A stretch of 18,423 nucleotides of DNA from Byssochlamys sp. IMV 00236 (Eukaryota; Ascomycota; Eurotiomycetes; Eurotiales; Thermoascaceae). The position numbers were made by a program, and so were the translations under genes. The stretch spans positions 4,692 through 23,114 of the forward strand of contig MSJH02000515.1 of assembly GCA_001931875.2 (NCBI GenBank), given 5' to 3'. The notes under the pieces are model-generated. The model made no database searches and was not told the DNA's origin. It worked only from the letters and a program-made list of their open reading frames with translations. Below, piece by piece: positions 18,347 through 18,423 of this stretch. Within the stretch, counting starts at the first letter, position 1. Every line of letters begins with the position of its first letter.

Positions 18347-18423
18347 AAAAAAGGCATTATTAAATGTTATGCGTGAATAGAGTGCCAGCCATTCAAAATG
18401 TGAGAGGTGAAGAGAAAAAGAGA

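Noticed and set aside
1..18423. CRISPR array, prophage, transposon or bacterial operon
   Set aside because: No regular spaced repeats, transposase, integrase or terminal repeats with target duplication were seen; the genes are spliced eukaryotic genes.

Overview
This is an 18.4 kb piece of AT-rich fungal nuclear DNA carrying eleven protein genes I can identify and splice to the base. Ten are near certain and one, a CABLES-like protein, is strong. There is also one unrecognised small gene and two weak or decaying gene remnants. I found no rRNA, tRNA, CRISPR array or intact mobile element. The eleven models contain 45 introns of 46-84 nt, 43 GT-AG and two GC-AG. Tiny introns, very short intergenic gaps, long A/T homopolymers, standard code and gene content point to an early-diverging fungus, most likely Mucoromycota (Mucorales-like). 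That assignment is inference from style and content.

Layout from left to right. CFAP20/BUG22 (+, 314-1131) ends one base from the NME6-type nucleoside diphosphate kinase (-, 1133-1701). An unrecognised spliced gene (+, about 1926-2568) follows. Next come two minus-strand genes, a YANK/STK32 AGC kinase (2763-4144) and ARPC2 of the Arp2/3 complex (4242-5463). A divergent promoter region (5464-5949) leads to a 1-acylglycerol-3-phosphate acyltransferase (+, 5950-6882), then a CABLES-like cyclin-box protein (+, 7358-8857) and an acyl-protein thioesterase (+, 9349-10232). The thioesterase converges on 20S proteasome beta-4 (-, 10251-10891). A gene-poor stretch (10892-12731) holds a palindrome and remnants. 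SRP receptor beta (+, 12732-13625) converges on a GPH/SLC45-type sugar transporter (-, 13652-15557). eIF3e (-, 15821-17466) follows, and the right end holds overlapping unrecognised ORFs.

The genes do not form one pathway. They are housekeeping and cell-biology genes: translation initiation, protein targeting, proteasome, actin branching, phospholipid synthesis, depalmitoylation, sugar uptake and cell-cycle control. Several (CFAP20, CABLES, YANK) are better known from animals and flagellated eukaryotes. Three convergent pairs have gaps of 1, 18 and 26 bp; the latter two contain back-to-back AATAAA hexamers.

I did not find a new multi-gene system. The best leads are CFAP20 in a probably non-flagellated fungus, the CABLES homologue, a 16-nt microexon in the transporter, the two GC-AG introns, the 1-bp convergent gene pair, and the unrecognised loci.
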